A stretch of DNA of 64,000 bases, from assembly GCF_003853645.1 (NCBI RefSeq), contig NZ_QTPO01000033.1:1-64000 (forward strand). Direction: 5' to 3'. The notes below the pieces were generated by a model. The model was not told the DNA's origin, searched no databases, and saw only the letters and a list, made by a program, of their open reading frames with translations. Made by a program: the position numbers and the translations under genes. Positions 8,168-18,809 of the stretch are shown in pieces. Source of the stretch: Burkholderia sp. Bp9143. GTDB lineage: Bacteria; Pseudomonadota; Gammaproteobacteria; Burkholderiales; Burkholderiaceae. Numbering within the stretch: position 1 is the stretch's first letter; each line of letters begins with the position of its first letter.

Positions 8168-8657
8168 CTGCTTGCTTCTTCAATGTGCGGCAAATCAAGA
8201 GATAGTGCCTGCACTTTGGGATTACCCGCAACTGCGCTTGCAATCATTTGCGATTTGCCGCCGCGGGGCCGAAAGCCTCTGGAAAACCGGTTCTCAAATA
8301 CCAGGATAGGCCTGGCGCGGATTTGCGCGCGCGGCGAACCGGTGCTGCGCGGCAGATCGCATCGGCCGCGGCCGGGTGGCGGATGGGCGATCCGGCGCGG
8401 TTGCGATGCCCGGGTAATGGTTCAGCAAGAACCGGGCCTGTTATTGCCGTACTCCAGCGGGCACGTATTGTAACTGAATCGCAAGCGGGCGCCGTATCGG
8501 GTCGATCCCCGTCGGCTGCGCCAATATCTAGAAAATATAACGCGCAAATCGCGAAAAAGCGATGACGGCGAAACCCTGCCCGGAAAAGGCACCGCGCAAG
8601 CGCCGCGGCCGCCCGCGAAGGCGGCCGCACGGAAGGCGCGCGACGCCAGCCGAACGC
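8168..8657. other. intergenic region upstream of dksA
   Basis: About 490 bases lie between the dksA start and the end of the CobW gene. A less GC-rich patch at 8525-8560, with TATATT on the minus strand (8539-8534), could hold a dksA promoter. A 9-bp inverted repeat GCGGCCGCC / GGCGGCCGC (8605-8628) could end the CobW transcript, but its T-tract is poor. The open frames here look like shadows. Confidence 0.45.
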
Positions 8658-9734
<1,077 letters not shown>

Positions 9735-9933
9735 GTCGGTCGCCTGTGGTTCGTGAATCGGGGTCAAAACCAGGATGTGTGCGTCGCGCCGTCGACTCGC
9801 GAGCCGGGGCGCACAACCATCCATTGAAACATACCTGTCAAGCCCTCGCCCGTCGTCCGGACGACAGGCTCGAGCGCGGGGCCGCCAGCGGGGACGGGCC
9901 GGCGGACGCGGGTGTGCGCGTAGATCGGGGCGA

Positions 9934-11148
9934 TCAGACGATTTGCAACAGCAGGCCCTTCAGATATTCGCCTTCCGGGAACGCGGCGAGCAGCGGGTGA
10001 TCGACGCCCGCGCCGAGGCGTTTCAGGATCCGCGCGTCGACCTTCGCGTCGGCGGCCGCGCCCGCGACGATCTTCTGGAACAGGTCCATGTCGATCGCGC
10101 CCGAGCACGAGTACGTGAACAGCAGGCCGCCCGGACGCAGCAGCCTGAAGCCGCTCAGGTTGATGTCCTTGTACGCGCGTGACGCGCGGTCGACGCTGTC
10201 GCGGGTCGGCGCGAACTTCGGCGGATCGAGCACGATCAGGTCGAAACGCTCGCCTTCGTCGACGAGGCGGCGCAGCGTCTTGAACGCGTCCGCGTCGAGC
10301 CAGGTCGCGCGTTCGGCATCGAAGCCGTTCGCCACGACGTTCTGCTGCGCGAGCGCGAGCGCGTCGCCCGACGAGTCGATCGACACGACACGTTTCGCGC
10401 CGCCCTTGAGTGCCGCGAGCGAGAAGCCGCCGGTGTAGCAGAAGCAGTTGAGCACGTCACGGCCGTCCGCGTATTGCGCGACGAGCGCGCGGTTGTCGCG
10501 CTGGTCGACGTAGAAACCCGTCTTGTGACCGTTCGGCACGTCGACGTGATAACGCACGCCGTTTTCGTTTGCGATCAGCGTCGCGGGCGGCGCGTCGCCG
10601 GCGAGCACGCCGGTCGTCTGCGCGAGCCCTTCCTTGTCGCGGATCGACACGTCCGAGCGTTCGTACACGTTCGGGCAGCCGGTCGCGCCGCTGAGCGCCG
10701 CGACGATCGCGTCCTTCCACGCTTCGACGCCCGCGGCCATGAACTGGCACACGAGCTGGCCGCGCGGCGCGGCGCCCGGTTCGGCCGTGTCCGCGATGTA
10801 GTAGTCGACGATCAGCCCCGGCAGCCCGTCGGCTTCGCCGAACACGAGCCGCACCGCGCCCGTGCCCGACACCATCGTCGTGCGGTGCGCGACCGCGCGC
10901 TGCACGCGGCGCTTGAAGAAGGCGTGATCGATCGGCTCGTTCTCGTCGAAGCTCCAGACGCGCACGCGGATCTGCGACTGCGGGCTGTACGCGCCGCGTG
11001 CGAGGAAGCGGCCGTCGTGCGCGCGCACGACGACGGTCGCGCCGGGGGCGGGCGTACCGTCGACGCGGTCGATCGCATTGGCATAGATCCACGGATGTCG
11101 GCGCAGCAGCGATTTTTCCTTGGACGGTCTGAGTGTGACGGTTTGCAT
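9934..11148 (-). CDS. class I SAM-dependent rRNA methyltransferase, RlmI-like
   Basis: This 404-residue protein has an N-terminal PUA-like domain (TVTLRPSKEKSLLRRHPWIY) and an EEHEE middle domain. A Rossmann methyltransferase domain follows, with DVLNCFCYTGGFSLAALKGG as the SAM loop and LIVLDPPKF as the catalytic motif. This architecture is that of RlmI, which makes m5C1962 in 23S rRNA; the exact target here is inferred. ATG at 11148 gives MQTVTLRPSKEKSLL, the usual beginning. It lies 76 bases downstream of xerC on the same strand. Confidence 0.85.
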   Translation of the reverse strand: MQTVTLRPSKEKSLLRRHPWIYANAIDRVDGTPAPGATVVVRAHDGRFLARGAYSPQSQIRVRVWSFDENEPIDHAFFKRRVQRAVAHRTTMVSGTGAVRLVFGEADGLPGLIVDYYIADTAEPGAAPRGQLVCQFMAAGVEAWKDAIVAALSGATGCPNVYERSDVSIRDKEGLAQTTGVLAGDAPPATLIANENGVRYHVDVPNGHKTGFYVDQRDNRALVAQYADGRDVLNCFCYTGGFSLAALKGGAKRVVSIDSSGDALALAQQNVVANGFDAERATWLDADAFKTLRRLVDEGERFDLIVLDPPKFAPTRDSVDRASRAYKDINLSGFRLLRPGGLLFTYSCSGAIDMDLFQKIVAGAAADAKVDARILKRLGAGVDHPLLAAFPEGEYLKGLLLQIV

Positions 11149-11224
11149 GATCGGATCGAAAGGGGCCGCGGACGGCGCCGGCCGTTGCCGGCCACCGCGC
11201 GCGGTGGGTGTTGCGGGACGCGCG

Positions 11225-12145
11225 TCAGTCGCGCTTCTTCGCGCGCGGATGCGCGCTGTCGTAAATTTTCGCGAGATGCTGGAAGTCGAGCGACGTGTAG
11301 ACCTGCGTCGCGGCGACGCTCGCGTGGCCCAGCAGTTCCTGCACCGCACGCAGGTCGCCGCTCGACTGCAGCACATGCGTCGCGAACGAATGGCGCAGCA
11401 CGTGCGGGTGGACGTTGGCGGGGATGCCGGCGGTCAGCGCCGCGCGCTTCACGCGGTCGCGCACGACACCCGGCGCCATCCGGTTGCCGCGCACGGACAC
11501 GAACAGCGGATGCGGATCGTGCTTCACGAATTCGTCGCGCACCGCGAGCCACGCATTCAGCGCCTCGATCGCCTTGCGGCCGACTGGCACCTTGCGTTCC
11601 TTGTTGCCCTTGCCGCGCACGGTGACCTCGGCTTCGGCAAGATCGAGCCAGCCGGCCGAGCGGTAGCCGTCGGCCTGCGTGTACATGACGTCGAGCCCAA
11701 CCAGTTCGGCTAGGCGCAGCCCGGACGAATAGAACAGCTCGAGGATGGCGTGATCGCGGATGCCCTCGGTCGTGCCGGCGAGCGGCGCGTCCATCAGCGC
11801 CGATGCGTCGTCGACCGACAGTGCCTTCGGCAGAGTCTTCGGGCGCTTCGGCGCGCGCACCGCGGCGACGGGGTTCGCGGGCATCTCGATGCGCTGCGCG
11901 AGCCAGCGGTAGAACGCGCGCCACGAGGACAGCCGGTGCGAGATCGAGCGCGCGGACAGCCCGCCCGCATGCGCGCGCGCGACCGCGCCGCGCATGTCGG
12001 CGGCCGTCAGTGCGTCGAGCGGGCGGCCGGCGGCAAGCTTCTTCAGTTCGTCGAGTTCGTGCGTGTACGCACGCAGCGTGTGTTCCGACAGCTGCCTGAC
12101 GTGCTTCAGGTTCGACAGGTAGGCGGCAATCGGATCGTCGGTCAC
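11225..12145 (-). CDS. xerC: tyrosine recombinase XerC
   Basis: XerC resolves chromosome dimers at dif with XerD. The 306-residue protein has the N-terminal SAM-like core-binding domain and all catalytic residues: Arg144 (SSGLRLAEL), a Lys in GKGNKERK (about 182), His248 and Arg251 (HPHVLRHSFATH), His274 (LLGHAS) and nucleophile Tyr283 (QVYTSLD). I prefer GTG at 12145, which starts 10 bases after the DUF484 stop and gives family length. The frame above it lies inside DUF484. The dapF-DUF484-xerC order is the conserved one. Confidence 0.93.
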   Translation of the reverse strand: MTDDPIAAYLSNLKHVRQLSEHTLRAYTHELDELKKLAAGRPLDALTAADMRGAVARAHAGGLSARSISHRLSSWRAFYRWLAQRIEMPANPVAAVRAPKRPKTLPKALSVDDASALMDAPLAGTTEGIRDHAILELFYSSGLRLAELVGLDVMYTQADGYRSAGWLDLAEAEVTVRGKGNKERKVPVGRKAIEALNAWLAVRDEFVKHDPHPLFVSVRGNRMAPGVVRDRVKRAALTAGIPANVHPHVLRHSFATHVLQSSGDLRAVQELLGHASVAATQVYTSLDFQHLAKIYDSAHPRAKKRD

Positions 12146-12155
12146 GAGTGCGACA

Positions 12156-12881
12156 TCAGTGCGGCAGCAGGCGCGTGAGCGCGGCGCTCGCAAGCGTCGC
12201 GATCTGCGCGAGGAAGTCGGTCGCCATGCCGTCGTGGAAGCGGCGCGGATCGGGCGAGCCGAGCACGAGCAGGCCGAACGCGGGCGCATCGGTGCCGGCG
12301 AGCGGCGTGCGCAGCGCGAGCAGCGCGACCGACGTGGCCGAGCCGTCGCCGGCCGGCGAGGCTTCGGCGCCTTCCGCCGCATTCGCGGCCGGTGCCGCGA
12401 GCGCGGGCGCGAGCCACTGGGCGGCTTCGAATCCGGTGTTCGCGCCGCAGTACGGCGTCGACAGCCCGTTCGTGAACAGGCGTACTTCCTCGCCGACCTG
12501 GCGCGCGAAATCGGCCTGCGCGTAGGTGTCGGCGACGTCCCACACGCGCAGCGCCGTTTGCGGCACGTCGAACACGTCGGCGATGCCTTCGGCGATCGTG
12601 CGTGGCAGCGCGTAGGGGTCGCGTTCCGCGATCACACGCGCGGTCCAGCGGCTGAACTTCGCGGACAGGCTGTCGTTCTCGTGCCCGTAGCGCACGAGCT
12701 CGGCGAGCCGGCGCTCGAGATGCTTGTTCTTGTCGCGCAGCATCTCCATCTGCCGCTCCTGCAGCGAGATCGCGGCCTTGCCGTGCGGGTTCGCGAGACG
12801 GATCGTCGCGAGCAGTTCCGCGTGTTGCGCGAAGAATTCGGGATTGGCGAGCAGGTAGTCGGCGACTTCGCGATCGTTCAT
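12156..12881 (-). CDS. DUF484 family protein (GAF-like)
   Basis: This 241-residue protein starts MNDREVADYLLANPEFFAQHAELLATIRLANPHGKAAISL, the DUF484 signature, followed by a coiled-coil segment (QERQMEMLRDKNKHLERRLAELV). A GAF-like C-terminal domain follows. The molecular function is unknown; the gene is usually found between dapF and xerC, as here. A low-complexity Ala-rich insert (about residues 155-180) interrupts the C-terminal domain. Confidence 0.85.
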   Translation of the reverse strand: MNDREVADYLLANPEFFAQHAELLATIRLANPHGKAAISLQERQMEMLRDKNKHLERRLAELVRYGHENDSLSAKFSRWTARVIAERDPYALPRTIAEGIADVFDVPQTALRVWDVADTYAQADFARQVGEEVRLFTNGLSTPYCGANTGFEAAQWLAPALAAPAANAAEGAEASPAGDGSATSVALLALRTPLAGTDAPAFGLLVLGSPDPRRFHDGMATDFLAQIATLASAALTRLLPH

Positions 12882-12918
12882 GTGGCTGGAGCGTTCAGTT
12901 ATCAAGGACGTTGCAGGG

Positions 12919-13788
12919 TCAGACGTTCAGGTCGATCTCGCCTTCGAACACGGTCGCGGCGGGCCCGGACATCATCAGCGCGGCGGCTTCGTCGCGCGCG
13001 CCGCCCCAGCCGATCGTCAGCGTGCCGCCGTGCGTGTGCACGGTCACCGGCGAATCGAGCAGGCCGCGCCGGATGCCCGCCGCGACCGCCGCGCACGCGC
13101 CGGTGCCGCACGCAAGCGTCTCGCCCGCGCCGCGTTCGTACACGCGCAGCTTCACCTCGTTGCGCGACACGATCTGCATGAAGCCGGCGTTTACGCGCTC
13201 CGGGAAGCGGGCGTGGCGCTCGATCAGCGGGCCTTCGTCGAGCACGGGATACGCTTCGGTATCGTCGACCACCTGCACCGCGTGCGGGTTGCCCATCGAC
13301 ACCGTCGAGATCCAGCGCGTGTGGCCGCCGACGTCGAGCGGCCACAGCGTGTCGTTGCCTTCCGTGCGGCCGTCGAGCCCCGAGGCGTCGAACGGCACCT
13401 GCGACGGCGCGAACACGGGCGCGCCCATGTCGACGACGACTTCGCCGTTGTCCTGCATCGTCAGCGTGATCAGGCCCTTCATCACCTGTACGCGCACGCT
13501 GTGCTTGTCGGTCAGGCCGCGGTCGCTGACGAACTTCACGAAGCAGCGCGCGCCGTTGCCGCAGTGTTCGACTTCGCCGCCGTCGCAATTGAAGATCCGG
13601 TACTTGAAATCCGCGCCCTCGACGGTCGGTTTCTCGACGAGCAGCAACTGGTCGGCGCCGATGCCGAAGTGTCGGTTGGCGAGCGCGCGCACCTGCGCCT
13701 CGGTGAGCGGCGGCAACGCGCGCGAATAGCTGTCGAGCACGACGAAGTCGTTGCCCGCGCCGTGCATCTTGGTGAACGAGAGTTTCAC
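12919..13788 (-). CDS. dapF: diaminopimelate epimerase
   Basis: DapF converts LL- to meso-diaminopimelate for lysine and peptidoglycan. The 289-residue protein carries both catalytic cysteines: Cys76 in EVEHCGNGARC and Cys227 in LACGTGACAA. The N-terminal KMHGAGNDFVV motif is also present. GTG at 13788 gives the canonical start (MKLSFTKMHGAGNDF); upstream codons in frame are not conserved. It is the first gene of the dapF-DUF484-xerC group. The usual partner lpxL lies further upstream, separated by an antitoxin remnant. Confidence 0.95.
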   Translation of the reverse strand: MKLSFTKMHGAGNDFVVLDSYSRALPPLTEAQVRALANRHFGIGADQLLLVEKPTVEGADFKYRIFNCDGGEVEHCGNGARCFVKFVSDRGLTDKHSVRVQVMKGLITLTMQDNGEVVVDMGAPVFAPSQVPFDASGLDGRTEGNDTLWPLDVGGHTRWISTVSMGNPHAVQVVDDTEAYPVLDEGPLIERHARFPERVNAGFMQIVSRNEVKLRVYERGAGETLACGTGACAAVAAGIRRGLLDSPVTVHTHGGTLTIGWGGARDEAAALMMSGPAATVFEGEIDLNV

Positions 13789-14052
13789 TGGGTTCGGAAT
13801 TCCATGGCGAACAGGACGGCCGGCACGACGGACGCGGTGTGCCGCCATGCCGGGCGTCGTCGTTCGTCGTGCTGATCTCAACCGCAAATGATACATGCAG
13901 CCGACAAGGGCGTCCTGCGCGGGCGGGGCGCCGCGCGTCGCTTGAGTGTCGGATCGGAACGATGTCGGCCGATCGGCTGACGGGTTGCGCGGACAGTGAG
14001 TGGGCAGATTGAGGCGGTGCGATATGACGAGCGTTGCCAGGGCAGGTGAATC
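13789..14052. other. intergenic stretch next to an antitoxin remnant
   Basis: No intact gene was seen in the 260 bases between dapF and the HigA-like remnant. I looked for a HigB/RelE-type toxin upstream of the antitoxin fragment and could not recognise one in any frame. Confidence 0.5.
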
Positions 14053-14319
14053 CGGTGGCGTGCGCTCCACCGGCCGGCGCTCGGTCTGACCGTCACCGAA
14101 GCCGCCGCGCAGCTCGGCGTCACGCGCGCGGCGCTGTCGCGCATCCTGCGCGGCCACGCCGGCATCTCGCCTGAAATGGCGCTGCGTCTCGAAGCGTGGC
14201 TGGGCGAGGAAAACGGCGGGAAGGCGGATCCGTGGCTCGCGCAGCAGTCGGCCTACGATCTCTGGCAGGCACGCGCGAAAGGCGCGCCGAAGGTGGCGAG
14301 GGTGCAGGCGCGCATCTGA
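14053..14319 (+). pseudogene. N-terminally broken HigA/VapI-type antitoxin
   Basis: An open frame ending with TGA at 14317-14319 encodes LTVTEAAAQLGVTRAALSRI (from 14086) followed by an ISPEMALRLEAWLG segment, then DPWLAQQSAYDLWQARAKG. This is the helix-turn-helix and C-terminus of the HigA antitoxin family. The frame has no ATG, GTG or TTG start: it is closed by a TGA at 14047-14049 before the conserved N-terminal HPGEIL region. A short frame from ATG 14023 runs out of register just ahead, which suggests a frameshift or deletion. No toxin gene remains beside it. Confidence 0.7.
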
Positions 14320-14340
14320 CGGCGCGCCCGCGGGTTCGAC

Positions 14341-15225
14341 TCAGTAGAGGCTCGGCTCGCCGGGCGGGCGCGTCTTGAAGCGCTTGTGCACCCAGTAATA
14401 CTGTTCGGGCATCAGCGGAATCTGCTCCTCGAGGAATTCGTTCATCCGCCGCGCATCGAGATCGTCGTCGCCGGTCGGGTAATTGGCCCACGGCTTGAAG
14501 ACCTTCAGCCGATAGCCCTTGTAGTTCGGCAGCACCTCGCCGATAAAGGGCAGGACTTGCGCGTGGCCAGTCTTTGCGAACCGGCCGACAGCCGTCAGCG
14601 TGCAGGCGGGTACACCGAAGAAGGGCACGAACGTCGAGTTGCGCAGCCCGTAGTCCATGTCGGCGCCGAGCATCACGGGCTTGCGGTCGCGCAGCCACCG
14701 CAACACGGTTCGCGCGCTGTCGGCGCGGCTCGCCAGTTCCGCGCCGAAGCGGCTGCGGCCGGCCTTGGCTGCGGCTTCGATTGCCGGGCTCTTCATCGGC
14801 GTGTAGAGCGAGCCGCACGTACGGCCGAGTGCGAGGTTGATTGCCATGGAACCGGCCTCGATGCCGACGAAATGGAAGCCGAGCAAGAGGGTCGGCGGCA
14901 TGTCCGGATCGCTGAGGTCAACCTCGCTCTCGACCGTAAACAGCTTGCGGTATGCCTGCTCCGACGCGAACCACTGGTAGCTGCGCTCGACGTAGCTGCG
15001 GATCGCGTGGCGGAAATGCAGGCCCGCGACTTCCTCGCGCCGTTCGTCGCTCCAGTCGGGGAAGCAGAGTTTCAGATTGATATGTACGATGCGCTTTCGC
15101 CGGCTGGGAATCTGGTACAGCAGCCAGCCGAGGCCGTCGCCGAACCGTGCGGTCAAACCGTACGGCAGCAGGGCGAGCAGCTTCAGCAAGCCGATGGCGA
15201 GGTGCGTGCCGAGGCGGCCTAGCAT
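14341..15225 (-). CDS. lpxL: lipid A biosynthesis acyltransferase, LpxL/HtrB type
   Basis: This inner-membrane acyltransferase adds a secondary acyl chain to the lipid A precursor. The 294-residue protein has one N-terminal membrane helix (LAIGLLKLLALLPYGL), the histidine/acid motif in LLGFHFVGIEAGS (HX4E), and the later CGSLYTPMKSPAIE and VMLGADMDYGLRNSTFVPFFG motifs. The C-terminal YYWVHKRFKTRPPGEPS is typical. ATG at 15225 places the membrane helix at the N-terminus. It diverges from metK across 264 bases. Confidence 0.9.
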   Translation of the reverse strand: MLGRLGTHLAIGLLKLLALLPYGLTARFGDGLGWLLYQIPSRRKRIVHINLKLCFPDWSDERREEVAGLHFRHAIRSYVERSYQWFASEQAYRKLFTVESEVDLSDPDMPPTLLLGFHFVGIEAGSMAINLALGRTCGSLYTPMKSPAIEAAAKAGRSRFGAELASRADSARTVLRWLRDRKPVMLGADMDYGLRNSTFVPFFGVPACTLTAVGRFAKTGHAQVLPFIGEVLPNYKGYRLKVFKPWANYPTGDDDLDARRMNEFLEEQIPLMPEQYYWVHKRFKTRPPGEPSLY

Positions 15226-15308
15226 GCGGAATCTCCGTGGGGCCGGCTGGCCGGCACGTTGCGAACAGGGGGGGAGGACAGCGGACGATGCAGCACGGGT
15301 GGCGCTCT

Positions 15309-15335
15309 GTGACAATTCACGAAAGCCGCTATAAT
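15309..15335 (+). promoter_or_regulatory. probable metK promoter
   Basis: A perfect TATAAT (15330-15335) is preceded by GTGACA (15309-15314) at 15 bases, a slightly short spacing. Transcription would start near 15342 and leave an untranslated leader of about 148 bases before metK. Confidence 0.6.
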
Positions 15336-15338
15336 ACG

Positions 15339-15489
15339 GGCTTCGCCGAGTTAACTGACAACTTGCGGGGCGAAGCCGGCTGGCGCGAAGCGCGCTGCCC
15401 GGTCCTGGTAATCCGCTAAAGCGTCGCCGCTTCAGGCCCAACGAAGCTGGCTACGTGAAACCAACCGTAACCACACAGGAGCCTGAAAA
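15339..15489 (+). promoter_or_regulatory. structured 5' leader of metK, candidate cis-regulatory RNA
   Basis: Three hairpins can be drawn. The first pairs GGCTTCGCC (15339-15347) with GGCGAAGCC (15369-15377). The second is a GCGC-GAA-GCGC stem around 15383-15393, flanked by CCGG pairs. The third pairs GCTTC (15429-15433) with GAAGC (15443-15447). The CGAAGC of the first and third hairpins could compete for the same GCTTCG partner, so two exclusive folds are possible. AGGAG at 15477-15481 is the ribosome site. I could not match it to a SAM or SAH riboswitch class from memory. Confidence 0.4.
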
Positions 15490-16677
<1,188 letters not shown>

Positions 16678-16700
16678 GCGTCGTCTGCCTGAAACGAAAA

Positions 16701-16726
16701 ACCCCGGCATGCCGGGGTTTTTTTAT
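16701..16726 (+). terminator. Rho-independent terminator of metK
   Basis: The hairpin ACCCCGGC-AT-GCCGGGGT is followed by a run of T residues, 24 bases after the metK stop. Confidence 0.9.
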
Positions 16727-16794
16727 GCGCGTCGAGCGCCAGCGAGATGCCGGCGTCGCGACGATCGCGGCGGGCATTGCCCGCCAGCGCGGCG

Positions 16795-17136
16795 TCAGCG
16801 TGCGCCGAACCCGAACCAGCCGTTGCTCGCCGCGAGGCGGCGCGGGCGGTTGACGCGGCGCTGCGGGCCCAGCGTGCGGCGCAGCGCGAGCGCGCGCAGC
16901 GACGACGGCTTCTGCAGCAGCGAGCGCAGGCCGGCGCGGCGTGCGAACGTCTGCGCGCTCATCATCGAGAAGAACGCGTGGAACCACGCGCGGATGCCGT
17001 CCAGCCGGCTGTGCGCATGCGTGTGCTCGGCGAGCGCCTGCGTGCGGGCACGGTGATGGCGCAGCGGGCGGGCGGGAGCGGACGGCACGACGCGCTTCGC
17101 AGCGCGGCTGAGACGGGAAGTCAGACGGAATGGCAT
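16795..17136 (-). CDS. hypothetical Arg-rich protein
   Basis: This open frame encodes 113 residues, strongly basic (over a fifth Arg), with a histidine-containing centre and a helix-like LDGIRAWFHAFFSMMSAQTFARR segment. No family was recognised. The frame lies alone in a stretch not otherwise coding, which favours a real gene, but high-GC DNA makes such frames by chance. The ATG at 17136 has no clear ribosome site. Confidence 0.4.
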   Translation of the reverse strand: MPFRLTSRLSRAAKRVVPSAPARPLRHHRARTQALAEHTHAHSRLDGIRAWFHAFFSMMSAQTFARRAGLRSLLQKPSSLRALALRRTLGPQRRVNRPRRLAASNGWFGFGAR

Positions 17137-17489
17137 GTGAACGATGCTTCGCTTGTATGGATGGCGCCCTTGAAGAGCACACTGGTATGAACGGCCTCGG
17201 ATGGCGCAACGGATCTTACCGAAAGTCGTCGCGCGCCGCGCCCGCCAGAATTGACAGGCCGCGACAGGCTACAAGGGTTTCATGACTGGCAAAAGTCGCG
17301 ATAAACCCTTGTGCCGCAAGCGTGTCGCCGCATACCGCCTGTCGCTGAGGCTCGCGGCGCGCCGCACAGTTCCCTTGCGCCAGATCAAATCGGCGATTGG
17401 CATGCCCCTGCGCACGACAATGGCGCTGTTCGCGGCATCCGGCGCCGATTTACAATCGTCACATTCACACAATAAACGTTTGGCATCCC
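17137..17489. other. divergent intergenic region with a long inverted repeat
   Basis: These 350 bases separate the Arg-rich hypothetical protein (minus) from the PhyH gene (plus). The notable content is the 42-base hairpin at 17271-17312, listed separately. A TTGACA hexamer occurs at 17251-17256 without a well-placed -10. I see no protein family in the short frames. Confidence 0.45.
17271..17312. repeat. 10-bp inverted repeat, possible operator or hairpin
   Basis: ACAAGGGTTT (17271-17280) and its exact complement AAACCCTTGT (17303-17312) enclose a second short stem GACT / AGTC with a 6-base loop. It stands upstream of the PhyH gene and is not followed by a T-tract, so a regulatory site or structured RNA is more likely than a terminator. 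Confidence 0.6.
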
Positions 17490-18263
17490 ATGTCGTCTCC
17501 ATTGCAGTCGGAATCGATCCGCGCGCAAGTCGCGGAATTGCGCGAACGCGGCTTCGTCGTCGCGCGCGGCCTCGTCGGCGAAGCGCAGTGCGCGGCGCTC
17601 AAGCAGATCGCGGAGCGCCAGTTGCAGGAAGCAGCGGAGCCGATCGAGTTCGAGGCGGATTTGCGCTACCCGGGCGCGCCCGAGTCGAAGCATGCGCCGG
17701 GCGGTCATACGGTGCGGCGGCTGCTGGACGCCTACACGCGCGATCCGGCGTTCGCCGAGCGCGCGATCGCACCCGAAATCGGCGCATGGATGCGCGAATA
17801 CTTCGGCGAGCAGCCCGTGCTGTCGCGCGCGCATCACAACTGCATGATGACGAAGCACCCTGCGTACGGCAGCCTGACGGGCTGGCATCGCGATTTCCGC
17901 TACTGGTCGTTCGAACGCGCGGACATGGTGTCGGTCTGGCTCGCGCTCGGGCCGGAAACGAATGAAAACGGCGCGCTCTGGCTGGTGCCGGGCTCGCACA
18001 CGGCTGAATTCGGGCCGGAAGCGTTCGACGATGCGAAGTTCTTCCGCGGCGACCTGCCGGAGAACCGCAAGATGATCGACGCGGCAACCTGCCCGCCGCT
18101 GCAGACCGGCGACGTCGTGTTCTTCCACTGCAACACGCTGCACTCGGCGGGGCAGAATCGCTCCGACCAGGTGAAGTTCTCGCTCGTGTACACGTATCAC
18201 GGCGTGAGCAACCGGCCGGTGCCGGGCACGCGTTCGGCGGCGAAGCCGGAAGTGCAGTTCTAG
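17490..18263 (+). CDS. phytanoyl-CoA dioxygenase (PhyH) family oxygenase
   Basis: This is an Fe(II)/2-oxoglutarate-dependent dioxygenase of 257 residues. The iron ligands are in WHRDFRYWSF (His and Asp of HXD) and in FHCNTLHSAGQNRS (distal His, with the 2-oxoglutarate-binding Arg after it). The substrate is unknown; relatives hydroxylate fatty acyl chains, ectoine or small metabolites. ATG at 17490 starts the conserved SIRAQVAELRERGFVV segment. The gene stands alone, ending in a hairpin at 18337. Confidence 0.8.
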   Translation: MSSPLQSESIRAQVAELRERGFVVARGLVGEAQCAALKQIAERQLQEAAEPIEFEADLRYPGAPESKHAPGGHTVRRLLDAYTRDPAFAERAIAPEIGAWMREYFGEQPVLSRAHHNCMMTKHPAYGSLTGWHRDFRYWSFERADMVSVWLALGPETNENGALWLVPGSHTAEFGPEAFDDAKFFRGDLPENRKMIDAATCPPLQTGDVVFFHCNTLHSAGQNRSDQVKFSLVYTYHGVSNRPVPGTRSAAKPEVQF

Positions 18264-18336
18264 CAGCGGTTCGGACGGCGATGCGGCCGTATCGGTTGCC
18301 CGATGCGGCACGGTGGCCGCGCGAGCGGATGAACAA

Positions 18337-18358
18337 ACGGGCGGCCTGGGCCGCCCGT
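18337..18358 (+). terminator. hairpin between PhyH and the DUF3185 gene
   Basis: The arms ACGGGCGGCC and GGCCGCCCGT with a 2-base loop are followed by TGCGTTTTG. It serves the plus-strand PhyH gene and possibly the converging small membrane protein. Confidence 0.6.
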
Positions 18359-18418
18359 TGCGTTTTGCGCGGCCCGCATCGCGCGATGCGGGCCGTCGTG
18401 ATTCGCGCGGCTGCGCGA

Positions 18419-18625
18419 TCAGCGCTTGTTGGCCGGCATCGCGAGGCCGATCAGGCCGATCAGCAAGGCGACGGCGCCGCCGGCGATCAGGAGGATCGTC
18501 TTCGTGGCGGGCGAGCCGGTGAAGAAGCGCGACACGTTGTCGTTGATCGAATGGAACGACTGGCCGCCGAAATACAGCAGCACGACGCCGCCGACGAGCA
18601 GCGCAACCGAGATGACCCGGGACAT
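18419..18625 (-). CDS. DUF3185 family small membrane protein
   Basis: This 68-residue protein has two predicted membrane helices (VISVALLVGGVVLLYFGG and ILLIAGGAVALLIGLIGLAM) joined by a polar loop (SFHSINDNVSRFFTGSPATK). The pattern matches the uncharacterised DUF3185 family. ATG at 18625 was chosen over the long upstream extension, which is Arg-rich and non-conserved. No functional context. Confidence 0.75.
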   Translation of the reverse strand: MSRVISVALLVGGVVLLYFGGQSFHSINDNVSRFFTGSPATKTILLIAGGAVALLIGLIGLAMPANKR

Positions 18626-18809
18626 ACCAACCTCGCTGTAACGGTGATTCGAGACGCCGCAGTGTAGGCGACGGGCGCGGCCGCGTCCATTGCCGTGCGC
18701 GCTTCGGCCGCGTTCGCTACCATAACCGTCGTATGTTTCCTTCGCCGCCGGCGCGCGATGTTCGCGCGCGGCGCGTGTCCCTTCCCTGACGTCCTGACGG
18801 AACCGACTC

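Noticed and set aside
14341..15225. LpxM/MsbB rather than LpxL
   Set aside because: Motifs fit either secondary acyltransferase; position upstream of dapF and similarity to HtrB-like sequences favour LpxL, but the two cannot be separated with certainty by eye.
17271..17312. tRNA-like fold
   Set aside because: The hairpin has no anticodon or T-arm features and no CCA end; listed as an inverted repeat instead.
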